DNA of 57,316 nucleotides, from positions 1 through 57,316 of the forward strand of contig REEP01000084.1 in assembly GCA_007695045.1 (NCBI GenBank), given 5' to 3'. Source of the stretch: Rhodospirillales bacterium (GTDB lineage: Bacteria; Pseudomonadota; Alphaproteobacteria; Rhodospirillales; Defluviicoccaceae). The notes under the pieces were generated by a model. The model saw only the letters and a program-made list of their open reading frames with translations, ran no database searches and was not told the origin of the DNA. Both the position numbers and the translations under genes were made by a program. This document shows positions 8,858-19,836 of this stretch, piece after piece (within the stretch, counting starts at the first letter, position 1; each line of letters begins with the position of its first letter).

Positions 8858-9781
8858 TCAGCCGCCAAGCTCTTGACGCAGCGCACCACGTGGCCACGGG
8901 CCCAGCAGCGGGCGAATGATCGTCCGCTTGACCTCTTCCCGGCTCTGGCCCTCCGGATCGTCTCGGAACGCGGCGAGACCGCTCTTGCGGCGGGCGGCGG
9001 CGACTTCGATCACCGTGTCGATATCGACCCGGCGACGATCCTCGGCGTAGGCATAAACCAAGGCCAAGTCGCACAGGACATTGATCAGGCGGGGAATCCC
9101 CTCCGTGTAATAGTATAGCGCAGCACAGGCGTGATCGTCGAACAGATCGGGCGTGCCCCCGGCAACGGCGAGCCGGTGATGTATATACCTGGTGGCGTCT
9201 TTGAGATCCAGAGGCCCGAGGTGATAATCCACACCGATACGCTGAACGAATTGGCGCAGCTCCGGGCGTTTCAGGTTGTGGAGGAGCTCAGGCTGTCCCA
9301 GAAGGATTATTTGCAAAAGATAATCCTTGTCGGCGTTGATGTTGGATAACATCCGGAGTTCTTCCAAGGCCTCGAGACTAAGGTTCTGTCCCTCATCGAT
9401 GATCAAAACGACGCGTCGCCCAGAGGCATACTGCTCGATCAGGAAATCGAGAAAGCGCTGGTATAAGCTGACTTTGTCGCTTCCCTTGTAGTCGAGATCA
9501 AACGCCAAGCCGATCCATTGCAGGAGCTCGCCGAAAGTAGGGTGGGTGTTGGTGATGAGCCCGACCACGACATCGTCGGAGACGCTGCGCAGAAGGTGCC
9601 GGATCAGGGTGGTCTTGCCCGAGCCCACCTCACCACTGATCACGACAAAGCCGGTCTGCTCGGCGACGCCGTATTCCAGCAGGCTCAGCGCGACCTTGTG
9701 GCCTTCGCTGAGGTACAGAAACTCCGGATCCGGGATCAGTGAAAACGGCTTCTCATGGAAGCCAAAGAGGGATTCATACAT
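8858..9781 (-). CDS. XrtA/PEP-CTERM-type ExeA-like AAA ATPase
   Basis: A 307-residue ATPase resembling ExeA/GspA and, most closely, the secretion ATPase found in XrtA (EpsH) exopolysaccharide loci. It opens with MYESLFGFHEKPFSLIPDPE, the subfamily hallmark. Walker A is GEVGSGKT at about residues 50-57, Walker B is VVLIIDEGQNL near 125-135, and the sensor region is LLGQPEL. The C-terminal winged-helix part ends by residue 275 with a short charged tail. It is the last gene of a minus-strand run (chain-length protein, kinase, ATPase), 87 bases after the kinase gene. Its exact role in polysaccharide export is not established. Confidence 0.87.
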   Translation of the reverse strand: MYESLFGFHEKPFSLIPDPEFLYLSEGHKVALSLLEYGVAEQTGFVVISGEVGSGKTTLIRHLLRSVSDDVVVGLITNTHPTFGELLQWIGLAFDLDYKGSDKVSLYQRFLDFLIEQYASGRRVVLIIDEGQNLSLEALEELRMLSNINADKDYLLQIILLGQPELLHNLKRPELRQFVQRIGVDYHLGPLDLKDATRYIHHRLAVAGGTPDLFDDHACAALYYYTEGIPRLINVLCDLALVYAYAEDRRRVDIDTVIEVAAARRKSGLAAFRDDPEGQSREEVKRTIIRPLLGPWPRGALRQELGG

Positions 9782-9868
9782 GACGGCGAGCCTCAGCCGC
9801 GATCGATTGGAAGCCGAACATCCCAGACCATCCTTTTCCGCAGGGTCAAGGCTCGTCCAATGCTTCGC

Positions 9869-10765
9869 CTAATAGTATGCCTGCTTTTTTTGCCTGCACT
9901 TGTTGAGCACGGAGCCGATAATGCGACAATCCTTAAGCAGCTCCAACGTACGTTGAATGTCGGCCTTCTCGGTGCTGTTGTCCTCGATCACCAGGAGGCA
10001 CGATTCCACGTGTCGCAAGAACGCGAGGGCATCGTCCGACACGAGAACCGGGGGCAGATCATAGATGACGATGCGATCAGGGTATCGACTGCGCAATTCT
10101 TCGGCGAGACCGACCATCCTCGGGGAGCCCAGCAACTCGGAACTGCCCGGGAGCGGGGTGCGGACGGGCAGGATGACCAGCCGGTCGATCCCTGGATTGA
10201 TCAGGCACGAGGACAACGGTGTGTCCCCGGAGAGGTACTCGACCAGGCCGTTGTCGGGCGCAAGCCCGAAGTAGCGATGGACACTGGGCCGGCGAAGATC
10301 GGTATCGACGAGCAGGACCGTGCGGTTCACATGCATGGCCAAGCTTACCGCGAGATTGACCGACGTGAGCGACTTCCCTTCCCCGCGGTTGGCGCTCGTG
10401 ATGGCCAAGCTTGTGTGACCCGCTTCTTCCAGCTTCTTGATGACCTGGGCCCTCAGGACCCGGAAGGTGTCAGCCATATCGTGATGGCTGAGGCCCGCAA
10501 TCACTCGTTGTTCACCCAGGTCACGCTCCGACGGCGTGACGACCTGGGTTTCGCGATAGGTGATAGCGGTCGGCGCTGCCACCCCAGCGGCCGCCGTACC
10601 GGCCGGCGCCTTGCCGTTCACCCGGCCACCGGGTGATCGCGGTGCCGTCGCCGGCTGCGTCGACGCAGCCCCGGCTGTTGTCGGCCCCGACGGCCTCGCC
10701 ACCATCACCTCGCCCTCGGCGCGCTGCTGACGGGCCCGTTCCAACGCTTTCTGTATCTTTTCCAC
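9869..10765 (-). CDS. Polysaccharide biosynthesis tyrosine autokinase (XrtA-associated type)
   Basis: A 298-residue cytoplasmic BY-kinase. It opens with MEKIQKALERARQQR, typical of the XrtA-locus autokinases, followed by a low-complexity Ala/Pro/Gly linker (residues 25-75). The kinase domain has the deviant Walker A motif ANRGEGKS, a Walker A' region VLLVDTDLRRPS, and IVIYDLPPVL as the Walker B region. The C-terminal tyrosine cluster is only two residues (Tyr297, Tyr298), shorter than in most BY-kinases. BY-kinases act with a Wzz-type partner to control polymer length; that partner is encoded immediately upstream, 18 bases away. Confidence 0.88.
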   Translation of the reverse strand: MEKIQKALERARQQRAEGEVMVARPSGPTTAGAASTQPATAPRSPGGRVNGKAPAGTAAAGVAAPTAITYRETQVVTPSERDLGEQRVIAGLSHHDMADTFRVLRAQVIKKLEEAGHTSLAITSANRGEGKSLTSVNLAVSLAMHVNRTVLLVDTDLRRPSVHRYFGLAPDNGLVEYLSGDTPLSSCLINPGIDRLVILPVRTPLPGSSELLGSPRMVGLAEELRSRYPDRIVIYDLPPVLVSDDALAFLRHVESCLLVIEDNSTEKADIQRTLELLKDCRIIGSVLNKCRQKKQAYY

Positions 10766-10783
10766 CGTCGTGTTCCTCAGGTT

Positions 10784-12559
10784 CTAACGCGTGTCCGCGG
10801 CGCCGACCGGTCCGACGATCGGCGCCACGCGAGCCTCCACCTGCCGTTCGAACCGTGCCCACAGCACGTCCCAAGGCATGACGTAGACGTGAACGGTTAC
10901 GAGCAGTCCGGCCACGGCCCCCAGGGAGGCGACGGAAACGCCGATCCGTCGCTGCCACAGGCGCCGGATTTCGCGGCGGGTACGAATGTACGGAATGGTC
11001 ACCAGAGGCGCAGCGCCGACCACGGCTGCCAATTGTCTCGGTCCGTGGACCGATCGGTCGCTGGCTTCCACCAGAATGGCAATGCCCAAGCCGACGCCGA
11101 CGGACAAGATCAAACCCGCCGCCAGGATGAACAGGCGCTTTGGCTTGATCGGTTCGGTTGGCAAATTGGCCGGCTCGATCAATGAGAAACGTTCCGACTT
11201 GCGTTCGGTTTCCAAGGTCTCGCCCAGTTCGGCCATGATCTGACGCTGCCGTACTGACTGGAAATCCCGCGTCATATTGTCATGAGCCCGTTGCAGGCGC
11301 ACCCATTCCCGCTCCACCACTGGTGTCTGAGCAATGCGCTGTTCGTATTCATCCATCTGCTGTTTCAAGTCGTCGCGTTGCAGCTGAATGGAGTTCAGTT
11401 CGGCTTCGAGGCCTTCGAGTTGCATCTGTAACTGAATGTAGGCCGGATTGTCTGCCGGCACGCCGTCTCGGGTCCGACCGGATTGCCGTTCGACGGCAGC
11501 CAGTCGGCTCAGTGTGCCTTCCAACTGATCCCGCAGAGCGATCACATCCGGATGCTGATCCGTCAAGCGCTGGCGGGCGACGTTCAGGTCGGATTGCAGC
11601 CGGTTCCGCTCCGTAAGCAGCGACGCCAGTTCCGATCCGCCACCCACCGCCTGCTCGAGGGCGGCGATCTCCTCCCGAAGCTGGATAAGCGTGGGATGTT
11701 CGGAACGATAGCGCGCCGACAGTGTGTGGAATTCCACCCGCAAGTCCTCCAGCCGCTGGGACAGGCTCATTCCGCCGTCCGCCTGCGAGAGGTAGGGATT
11801 GCTCATCGACGCCTGAACCTCGAGAAAGGCCTTGCTCTGCTTCAGCGAGTCCTCCCGTTGCTGCAAGGACCGCAACTCGGACTCGATCCGGCTCATGGCC
11901 TGCAGATTCCGGGCCAGCTGTTCCGGCAACGTTCCTGCGTGGCGCTCCTTGAACGCCACGATCTCATCGTCGAGGCGCTGAATCTCCCGCTCCAGCCGAC
12001 TCGCTTCGGCGGTCAGGAACGCTGTTGCTTCGGCAGCCTGCTCGGTGCGCGCCCGTACATTCTCGCTCAGGTAAAACGACACCAGTTCATTAAGAACGTT
12101 TCGCGCCGTCACCGGATTGCCGTAGTCGAACGAAACCTCGAAGGCGATCGTTGCCACCTGCCCGCGTGGACCGTCGCCGCGGACATTGGCACGGATCAAA
12201 TTCATGCGAATGTCCCTGCGCATGTCGGCAACGACATCCGTGAGGAGGACACGGCGCCGCTGGTCCGGATACAGATTGAAACGCTGGATGACGGAACGAA
12301 GGTTGTCGCCCGACGTCGCCCGCCGGTGAATGATCTGCAGGCGTTCGTCGACGTAGCTCGCAATGGTGGACGACACGAGGCTCGGTGGCACGTCCGGCTG
12401 TTCGATCAGAATGGTCGCAGAGGAGCGGTACACCGGCGGCAGCAGGAACGCCACCAAGGCCGTCGCAATCGCCAAAAGAGCCGAAGGTACAATAATGTAC
12501 CACTTGCGCCGCTTCAGGACATCGATATAGTCTTGCGGCGTACTAAGCGTACTGTCCAT
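10784..12559 (-). CDS. Wzz/GumC-type polysaccharide chain-length determinant
   Basis: A 591-residue inner-membrane protein. It has a first membrane segment at about residues 21-41, a long periplasmic coiled-coil part (about 160-430) and C-terminal hydrophobic segments (RLFILAAGLILSVGVGLGIA and a later one), consistent with the XrtA-locus chain-length family. It sets polymer length and is the activator of the adjacent BY-kinase. The ATG at 12559 was chosen because MDSTLSTPQDYIDVLKRRKW aligns with the usual Wzz start and GGAAG lies upstream; a GTG at 12622 would add 21 residues. The gene is the first of three on the minus strand and diverges from wecB. Confidence 0.87.
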   Translation of the reverse strand: MDSTLSTPQDYIDVLKRRKWYIIVPSALLAIATALVAFLLPPVYRSSATILIEQPDVPPSLVSSTIASYVDERLQIIHRRATSGDNLRSVIQRFNLYPDQRRRVLLTDVVADMRRDIRMNLIRANVRGDGPRGQVATIAFEVSFDYGNPVTARNVLNELVSFYLSENVRARTEQAAEATAFLTAEASRLEREIQRLDDEIVAFKERHAGTLPEQLARNLQAMSRIESELRSLQQREDSLKQSKAFLEVQASMSNPYLSQADGGMSLSQRLEDLRVEFHTLSARYRSEHPTLIQLREEIAALEQAVGGGSELASLLTERNRLQSDLNVARQRLTDQHPDVIALRDQLEGTLSRLAAVERQSGRTRDGVPADNPAYIQLQMQLEGLEAELNSIQLQRDDLKQQMDEYEQRIAQTPVVEREWVRLQRAHDNMTRDFQSVRQRQIMAELGETLETERKSERFSLIEPANLPTEPIKPKRLFILAAGLILSVGVGLGIAILVEASDRSVHGPRQLAAVVGAAPLVTIPYIRTRREIRRLWQRRIGVSVASLGAVAGLLVTVHVYVMPWDVLWARFERQVEARVAPIVGPVGAADTR

Positions 12560-13111
12560 GCTGCGCGCTTCCACACTCTTCACTTGATTGTGGCGGAAAA
12601 AATATTTCTTTACCCTTAACACTACCCAGGCAGTCCGGCTCTGCCCGTCGAACCGCCGCGGATCGGAACCTCGGAACGCCCACGCTTGGGCGAGCTATAT
12701 GCGGCGACCCGGCCATGCGCCCTCATGAGCCCTACCCGATCGCGGCCATGGGCCAACATGAATCTCGTGACGGGCTCTCGTAGCCGGGGTTGCGTCGGAG
12801 CGCTGTGATGCCCATCACGCCGAGCCTCACCCCATGCACTCCGTCATGCCTGGCTGCAATTTTACCTGACGCTCTATAGCGTAAAACCGCAACCGAGTAC
12901 AATCTATCCCGCCCTCGTTACGATAACATGACAGGACTGGCAACGCCGAAACTGCTTTCAAACCCTCAGGCCAAGCGAAAACGACCTCAAGCCCCAGGGC
13001 CCGTTGCAACCCTGTAAGCTTGACACTATCGTGAGGCAGCTTGATGGCATTCAACCGGCGTCCGGCATCAAGCGCGCATCTACCCTTTCCCCGTGATGGA
13101 TCGGATTACGC
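12560..13111. other. 552-base divergent intergenic region between the chain-length gene and wecB
   Basis: It should hold the promoters for both polysaccharide units. A perfect TTGACA lies at 13020-13025, 87 bases before wecB, but no good -10 box sits at the correct distance. The part next to the chain-length gene and the stretch at 12850-12930 are AT-rich relative to the genome. A 75-codon minus-strand frame (12827-13054) has no recognisable family and is not called. I saw no sigma54-type -24/-12 element. Confidence 0.5.
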
Positions 13112-14254
13112 ATGACCGAAAGCGCCATCCACCTGGTTGCAGGCGCGCGCCCCAACTTCATGAAAATCGCGCCACTCTATCATGCCTTGAGCCGGGAGTC
13201 GTGGTGCCGCGTGGCCATCGTGCATACCGGACAACACTATGATGCGGACATGTCCGACAACTTTTTCCGCGACCTGCGACTGCCGCAACCCGATTTCCAC
13301 CTGAACGTCGGCAGCGGCTCCCACGCCGAACAAACCGCGGGGGTGATGCTCGGCTATGGCCCGCTCTGTGAATCTCATCGCCCGACCTGGACCATCGTCG
13401 TCGGCGACGTCAATTCAACCATAGCATGCGCCCTGACGGCGGCCAAACTGGGCATCCCGGTGGCACATCTGGAGGCCGGCTTGCGCAGCCGGGACCGCAC
13501 CATGCCGGAAGAAATCAACCGCGTCGCCACCGACGCGATCGCCGATCTGTTGTGGACGCCGTCCGCCGATGCGGATCAGAACCTTCTGGCGGAAGGCGTG
13601 CCGCCGGCACGCATCCATCGCGTCGGCAACATCATGATCGATGCCTATGAGATGCTGCGGGATCGGATCGAGAGCGAGGCCACGCGCGAACATTTCTCCT
13701 TGCCGCCACAAGGCTATGGCGTGGTGACGCTGCACCGGCCGAGCAACGTGGACGACAAGGCGACATTGTCGTCGCTGGTCGCGCAACTTGCTGCCGTGGC
13801 GCAGCGGGTGCCGCTCGTGTTTCCGCTGCATCCGCGCACCCGGCGACGGCTGGAAGAGTTCGATCTGATGGCGGCCCTGAGCGCGGCTCCCCAACTCCAC
13901 CTGGTCGCGCCGATGAGCTATGTACCCTTCATGGGTCTGGTGCGTGAAGCACGCTTCGCCGTGACCGACTCCGGCGGCTTGCAGGAGGAGACCACCTACC
14001 TTGGAATCCCCTGCTTGACGCTGCGCCAAAACACGGAGCGTCCGATCACTGTGCTCTCAGGCACCAACCGGCTGATTCCGCCGGCTCAACTGAGAGAAGC
14101 AGTCGAGACCGTGCTCAGCGGCGCTTGGCCCGAGGGGCACGGCCCGGACCTCTGGGATGGTCACACCGCCGGGCGCGTGGTCGAAAGCCTGCGCTCCCAG
14201 ATTGAGCGACATCGCGCCGAAACGCTGGCCGGCAACGCACCAACGCGGAGGTGA
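13112..14254 (+). CDS. wecB: UDP-N-acetylglucosamine 2-epimerase (non-hydrolysing)
   Basis: A 380-residue cytoplasmic enzyme that interconverts UDP-GlcNAc and UDP-ManNAc, feeding ManNAc or ManNAcA into surface polysaccharides. Family motifs are complete: GARPNFMK at residues 11-18, HTGQHYD at 38-44, GDVNST at 98-103, EAGLRSRDRTMPEEINR from 121, LHRPSN in the middle, and TDSGGLQEE before the C-terminal helix. Length is typical of WecB/MnaA. The ATG at 13112 puts the first beta strand at residue 6. It lies between the chain-length/kinase/ATPase run and the PrsT-like gene, so it probably supplies sugar for the same polymer, which is inference from position. Confidence 0.93.
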   Translation: MTESAIHLVAGARPNFMKIAPLYHALSRESWCRVAIVHTGQHYDADMSDNFFRDLRLPQPDFHLNVGSGSHAEQTAGVMLGYGPLCESHRPTWTIVVGDVNSTIACALTAAKLGIPVAHLEAGLRSRDRTMPEEINRVATDAIADLLWTPSADADQNLLAEGVPPARIHRVGNIMIDAYEMLRDRIESEATREHFSLPPQGYGVVTLHRPSNVDDKATLSSLVAQLAAVAQRVPLVFPLHPRTRRRLEEFDLMAALSAAPQLHLVAPMSYVPFMGLVREARFAVTDSGGLQEETTYLGIPCLTLRQNTERPITVLSGTNRLIPPAQLREAVETVLSGAWPEGHGPDLWDGHTAGRVVESLRSQIERHRAETLAGNAPTRR

Positions 14255-14327
14255 GCCCGGCAAAGCGATCGAGAGGCCTACATCCCCCCTAGCCCCCGCC
14301 CAGTCCAACGGGCGCGCGCCGAACCAT

Positions 14328-16823
14328 TCAGCCGTCCCCGCCGGGCTCAGCTGCGGTCGGGGTGATGGTTTCGCCGACCTCGGCCAAGGCTGCCCTCGCA
14401 TCTTCGACCCCCGGATAGCGTGCCCCCTCCGGCACGGCACGTGACAGCGCTTCGTGCGCTCCCGGTGTGTCACCCAGGGCCGCCAACACCATGCCGAGGT
14501 GATACTGCAACTGCGGATGATCCGGCATCAGCGCCACGGCCCGGCGCAGGTTGATCCGTGCCTGGCGCAAGTCGCCTGAGCGGTACTGCAACCAGCCAAG
14601 GGTATCCAGGAAGTAAGGATTATTGGACGTCTCGAAGCGTTGCGCCTGTCGCAACGCACGCTCCAGCCGGGCGGGATCGTCATAATGATAATCTGCGATG
14701 AGTGCCGCCAGATTGTTGATGGCAACGTCGTTATCCGGCTGACGGGCAATCACCCGCTCATAGGCGTCGACTGCGCCCGTCACGTCGCCGGTCCGCTCGC
14801 GGACCTCGGCAACGGCCATGAGCATTTCTGCGCTGTCGGGCTGAGCCTCCAAACCCTCCTGAAACACAGCGAGTGCACCGCCCTCATCGCCCTGTGACAG
14901 CAAAATCCGACCGAGGTTCAGACGCGGTGTCGGCCAGTCCTCACGGAGAGCGATCGCCTGTCGAAACGCTTCCCGGGCCTCCGGCCACTGCCGTTGCCGC
15001 ACGTGAACCTCGCCCAGCAGATTGTGCGCAACCGCGCTGAGCGGGTTCTGCTCGATCACTGCGGAGAGATACGCCACCGCCGCCTCGGGGGTGTCCTTGG
15101 CCAGCGCGGCCATGGTGAGCCCGGTCAACGGCTCGACCGCACCCGGAGCCAAATCCAGGGCGCGTTCATAGGCGGCGACCGCCTCGTCGTGCCGGCCCTG
15201 CGCCATCATCAAGGCTCCGGACAGCGTGTGGCCAAGCGCTTGGCGCCCAGGCAGGGCTAGAATTTCGGCTATCGCCGCTTCCGCTTCCGCCCAACGCTGC
15301 CGCGTGATCTGCAGCGATGCCTTCAGGTGCAGCGCCTGCACGAACGTCGGATCCAGAGCCAGGATCTGGTCAAGTTGGCTCACCGCGGCATCCACATTGC
15401 CGCCCTGCGCCAGCGCTGATGCCAGCCGCTGCCGGGTCGGGACATCCCTGGGGTCGGCCACAACCGCCTGTTGCAAGGATTCCCGGGCCAGATCGGTTTC
15501 GCCGCGCGTTATCTGGGCCTGGGCCAGAAGCCGCAAAGCCGGTGCGGAATCGGGGCGATCACGCAACACGCTTCGAGCATCGACGATGGCACTGTCGATA
15601 TCGCCGGCCTGCAGTGCCAATGCCGAACGCAGAATGAGTGCATCCAGGTAGGCCGGATCCACTGCCAGTGCCGCCTCGACCAGACGTTCGGCGGTTTCGG
15701 TGTCGTCCTCTTCGATCGCCAGGCGTGCCAGCGAGACCCGGGCGGCCAGTTGATCCGATTGCTGCTCCGCCCGATCGACGATGGCGCGCAGCGTCTGCTT
15801 CGCACCATCCCGCTGCCCCGCTTGGTTCTGCATCGAAGCCAGCTTGAACTGGAACACGGCGTTGCTTGGTTCGGCCTGCGCAAACTCCTCGAGCACAGCC
15901 ATCGCTGCAGCTGCGTCATCCGTCAAACCGGCGAGGTCGATCAGGGCGAGCTTCGGTTGATCACCCCCCACGCCATCCCGCACGGCCTGACGCATGACCT
16001 CAGCCGCATCGTCGGAGCGATTCCGTTGCAGGTATATCTGGGCAAGATTGGCGCGAAATGCGTAGTTATCCGGCTGGACGGCGAAAAGAGCCTCATAGAC
16101 TTCGTGGACGCGATCGAGTTCGTCGGCCTCCAGGAACATGCTGATCTTAAGAAGTCGCAGCGGCACGCTTTCGGGGATTCCCTCCAAGGCCTGATCGATG
16201 ACGGCAAACGCGGCGCCCGGCTGCTCCAGCCGCCGCAGGGTCTGGGCCAACAAAAGCGCTGCACTCTCATTGGCGGAGTCCAACGCCAGGGCCGCCTCTG
16301 CCAACTGCCGGGACTCGTCGAAACGTTCACGCCCGAAGGCGATGGTCGAGCGGAGGACAAAAACGTCCGCGTGGTCCGGATCGATCTCGCTCGCTAAGTC
16401 GGCTTGCGTTTCCGCCTCGTCCAACTCTCCGCCAAGCGCATACAACTGGCCCAGTCTGGTATGGGTCGGGAAATGTCCCGGTTGATCTTCGGCGAGCGCC
16501 CGGTAGGCCCGGAACGCCCGACGGACGTCCCCTTCCTCCTCGGCCATGCGTGCCATATAAAAGCGTGCATCAAGGCTGCGCGGATTGATCTGCAGCGCGT
16601 TGCGGAACTCCAGTTCCGCCTTGACAAGATCGCCCTCCTCGAAGAAGCCGACGCCGCGATCCACGTAGCGCGCTTCCCGTTCCTCAGCGCCGCCGCAGCC
16701 CGCGGCCATTGTCAACGCCAGCATGGACGCCAGCAGCATCGCAGTGCCCCGGCAGGCTCGCCGGCGATGCGGGTTGTCCCCGCGTCGCGCGCACGCGCCA
16801 GTCTTGATATCATCGGCAAGCAT
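14328..16823 (-). CDS. prsT: PrsT-like TPR-repeat lipoprotein of XrtA/PEP-CTERM systems
   Basis: An 831-residue protein built almost wholly of tetratricopeptide repeats (about 20 units of 34 residues). The N-terminus carries basic residues, a hydrophobic stretch and a lipobox-like AAGC with Cys43 as the likely lipidated residue. The first repeats (ARYVDRGVGFFEEGDLVKAE, then an ELEFRNALQINP block) are typical of the PrsT family seen in exosortase/exopolysaccharide loci. It probably acts as a periplasmic scaffold in polymer export. The ATG at 16823 gives a compact signal sequence; a GTG at 16865 is also possible. It is convergent with wecB. A general TPR lipoprotein outside the PrsT family cannot be excluded. 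Confidence 0.8.
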   Translation of the reverse strand: MLADDIKTGACARRGDNPHRRRACRGTAMLLASMLALTMAAGCGGAEEREARYVDRGVGFFEEGDLVKAELEFRNALQINPRSLDARFYMARMAEEEGDVRRAFRAYRALAEDQPGHFPTHTRLGQLYALGGELDEAETQADLASEIDPDHADVFVLRSTIAFGRERFDESRQLAEAALALDSANESAALLLAQTLRRLEQPGAAFAVIDQALEGIPESVPLRLLKISMFLEADELDRVHEVYEALFAVQPDNYAFRANLAQIYLQRNRSDDAAEVMRQAVRDGVGGDQPKLALIDLAGLTDDAAAAMAVLEEFAQAEPSNAVFQFKLASMQNQAGQRDGAKQTLRAIVDRAEQQSDQLAARVSLARLAIEEDDTETAERLVEAALAVDPAYLDALILRSALALQAGDIDSAIVDARSVLRDRPDSAPALRLLAQAQITRGETDLARESLQQAVVADPRDVPTRQRLASALAQGGNVDAAVSQLDQILALDPTFVQALHLKASLQITRQRWAEAEAAIAEILALPGRQALGHTLSGALMMAQGRHDEAVAAYERALDLAPGAVEPLTGLTMAALAKDTPEAAVAYLSAVIEQNPLSAVAHNLLGEVHVRQRQWPEAREAFRQAIALREDWPTPRLNLGRILLSQGDEGGALAVFQEGLEAQPDSAEMLMAVAEVRERTGDVTGAVDAYERVIARQPDNDVAINNLAALIADYHYDDPARLERALRQAQRFETSNNPYFLDTLGWLQYRSGDLRQARINLRRAVALMPDHPQLQYHLGMVLAALGDTPGAHEALSRAVPEGARYPGVEDARAALAEVGETITPTAAEPGGDG

Positions 16824-17593
16824 GGCCAATCGTGATCCTTCCGACGTTTCAGGTGCGTGTAGCACAGCTCAAGGTGGTTGGCGCGGATACTTTTTTGGTG
16901 GCTCACCGCGATCCGCGGTTCACCACATCAAACTGTAACCTCTAGATATGACTTCCATGAAAAGACAAAGCAGAAGCGTCAAAGGCTGCGCCCGGCACCC
17001 GTTCCGTAGCACGCCTCACGCCGTTTCAGCACGCGAGCACCGCATTGCGTGTTGAGCCGACCACTTACCCTCCGCATCCGGTTCCCGGGCGCACCGAACG
17101 AGCCCCGCCGACACCGCCGACTATATGGCACCGCAGCGCCATCGGGCAACCGGCCGGTTGGCACCCGGTCGAAGACCAAACAACTGCCATTCACCCGTGA
17201 AGCCAAAATTCGGCACGCGCCCTCGTTTAAGCCGGACAGGCCGCACACCCGGCCTTGGGGTTGCCGCGCCGGATCTTGCGCCGGCGCGTCAATTTCGGTT
17301 TTTTCTTGACTCCCCGGCCACCAGGAACGAAACCATCGCGTTGCCGTGATGCTTCGGTGACGGGCCCAACCATAACAAACGGCTAAGGCTCGGGGTCGCC
17401 TGCACACGAACCGACGGCAGCACTGGGGGGCGAAGGCACCTGTGGCCGGTTATGCACGGTCAGGCGTTGGCGATGTTCGTCTGCTTGGCGCGTGCAATCG
17501 AGGCACCGGAACGCGCCTTCGTCCGAGGCGTGGGCGCGGCGGCGGATACGACGGCCGCGCTCGGAAACCGAGCGACAGGCGGGCCGGCGGTCG
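16824..17593. other. 770-base divergent intergenic region between prsT and livH
   Basis: No gene is supported. It should contain the prsT promoter and the promoter of the liv operon. A TTGACT at 17306-17311 lacks a matching -10. The part at 16890-16975 is relatively AT-rich. The livH frame is open up to 17492, but that extension is Arg-rich and unlike LivH. Confidence 0.5.
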
Positions 17594-18505
<912 letters not shown>

Positions 18506-18507
18506 GG

Positions 18508-19836
18508 ATGGCCGCGGCCGCTGAGCATCGGCTCGATCCCGTCGCCGCACTCAAGGAGGCGGGGCTCGCCGGTTTCGTCGCGTTGATGCTGGCCGTACCG
18601 CTGGCCGGACTGGAGACGGTATCCGCTCCGGGCGGGCTCACCATCAACACCCGCTGGGACTGGGTCGCGATCGCCGTCGGCAGCGTGTTCATCGGCCGGC
18701 TGCTGCTGATTCTTTGGCGGGAGCGCGGGCGCCGGCGCGGCGGACCCACCATGGATCTCGGCATCGCCGAGACCCTGCGGACGGCGATGCCGATACTGGC
18801 CGCGGCCGGCATCGCCTTCGCCGTACTGCTTCCGTTTCTGCCTTTCGCCGATCGCCGGGTGCTGGACATCGGCATCCTGGTCATGACCTACATCATGCTG
18901 GGCTGGGGCCTCAACATCGTGGTCGGGCTGGCCGGCCTGCTGGACTTGGGCTACGTCGCCTTCTATGCGGTGGGTGCCTACAGCTATGCGCTGCTGGCGA
19001 TCCATTTCGACCTGAGCTTCTGGCTGTGCCTGCCGCTGGCCGGGGCGCTGGCCGCCTTTTTCGGCTATCTGCTAGGCTTTCCGGTCCTGCGGCTGCGCGG
19101 CGACTACCTTGCCATCGTCACGCTGGGCTTCGGCGAAATCATTCGGATCATTCTGATCAACTGGTACGATCTGACGCGCGGTCCCGACGGTATTTCCGGG
19201 ATCCCGCGGCCGAGTTTCTTTGGACTGGACTTCGCGCGCTCGCCACCGCCCGACGGACACACGTTCCATACCTTTTTTGGTCTCGATTTTTCGCCGCTGC
19301 ACCGGATCATCTTTTTATACTACCTGATTCTGGTGCTTGCCCTGGTCACCAACGCGTTCACCCTGCGGATCCGCCGCCTGCCGGTGGGACGCGCCTGGGA
19401 AGCGTTGCGCGAGGACGAGATTGCCTGCCGTTCCCTCGGCATCAATCCGCGCAACACCAAGCTCACCGCCTTCACCCTCGGGGCCATGTTCGCCGGTTTC
19501 GCGGGCTCGTTCTTCGCCACCCGCCAGGGATTCATCAGCCCGGAAAGCTTCACCTTCATCGAATCCGCCATCATCGTCGCCATCGTCGTGCTGGGCGGCA
19601 TGGGCAGCCAGATCGGGGTTGTGGTGGCGACCTTGGTGCTGATTGCGGGTCCCGAACTGATCCGCGAGTTGCAGGAATTCCGCATGCTGGCGTTCGGCGG
19701 CCTGATGGTGATGATCATGGTCTGGCGGCCCCGCGGCCTGCTCGCTTTTCGCGATCCCACGGTGCGCCTGCACCCGCCTCCGCGACGGCGTTTCGGCCTC
19801 GGACGGGGCAAGGCGGCGGAGACCGGGGCCAAATGA
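18508..19836 (+). CDS. livM: Branched-chain amino acid ABC transporter permease LivM
   Basis: A 442-residue inner-membrane permease, longer than the roughly 320-residue core. Residues 1-110 form the extra N-terminal region (LivHM_N/DUF3382-like) with two hydrophobic segments, as in many proteobacterial LivM proteins. The core follows, with WGLNIVVGLAGLLDLGYVAF at about 132-151 and RLRGDYLAIVTLGFGEIIRI near 198-217. The C-terminus is Arg-rich and cytoplasmic. The gene starts two bases after livH and its TGA overlaps the livG ATG (ATGA), suggesting translational coupling. Confidence 0.95.
   Translation: MAAAAEHRLDPVAALKEAGLAGFVALMLAVPLAGLETVSAPGGLTINTRWDWVAIAVGSVFIGRLLLILWRERGRRRGGPTMDLGIAETLRTAMPILAAAGIAFAVLLPFLPFADRRVLDIGILVMTYIMLGWGLNIVVGLAGLLDLGYVAFYAVGAYSYALLAIHFDLSFWLCLPLAGALAAFFGYLLGFPVLRLRGDYLAIVTLGFGEIIRIILINWYDLTRGPDGISGIPRPSFFGLDFARSPPPDGHTFHTFFGLDFSPLHRIIFLYYLILVLALVTNAFTLRIRRLPVGRAWEALREDEIACRSLGINPRNTKLTAFTLGAMFAGFAGSFFATRQGFISPESFTFIESAIIVAIVVLGGMGSQIGVVVATLVLIAGPELIRELQEFRMLAFGGLMVMIMVWRPRGLLAFRDPTVRLHPPPRRRFGLGRGKAAETGAK

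Noticed and set aside
12827-13054. A 75-codon minus-strand frame upstream of wecB
   Set aside because: No ribosome-binding site or recognisable family. It lies in a divergent promoter region.
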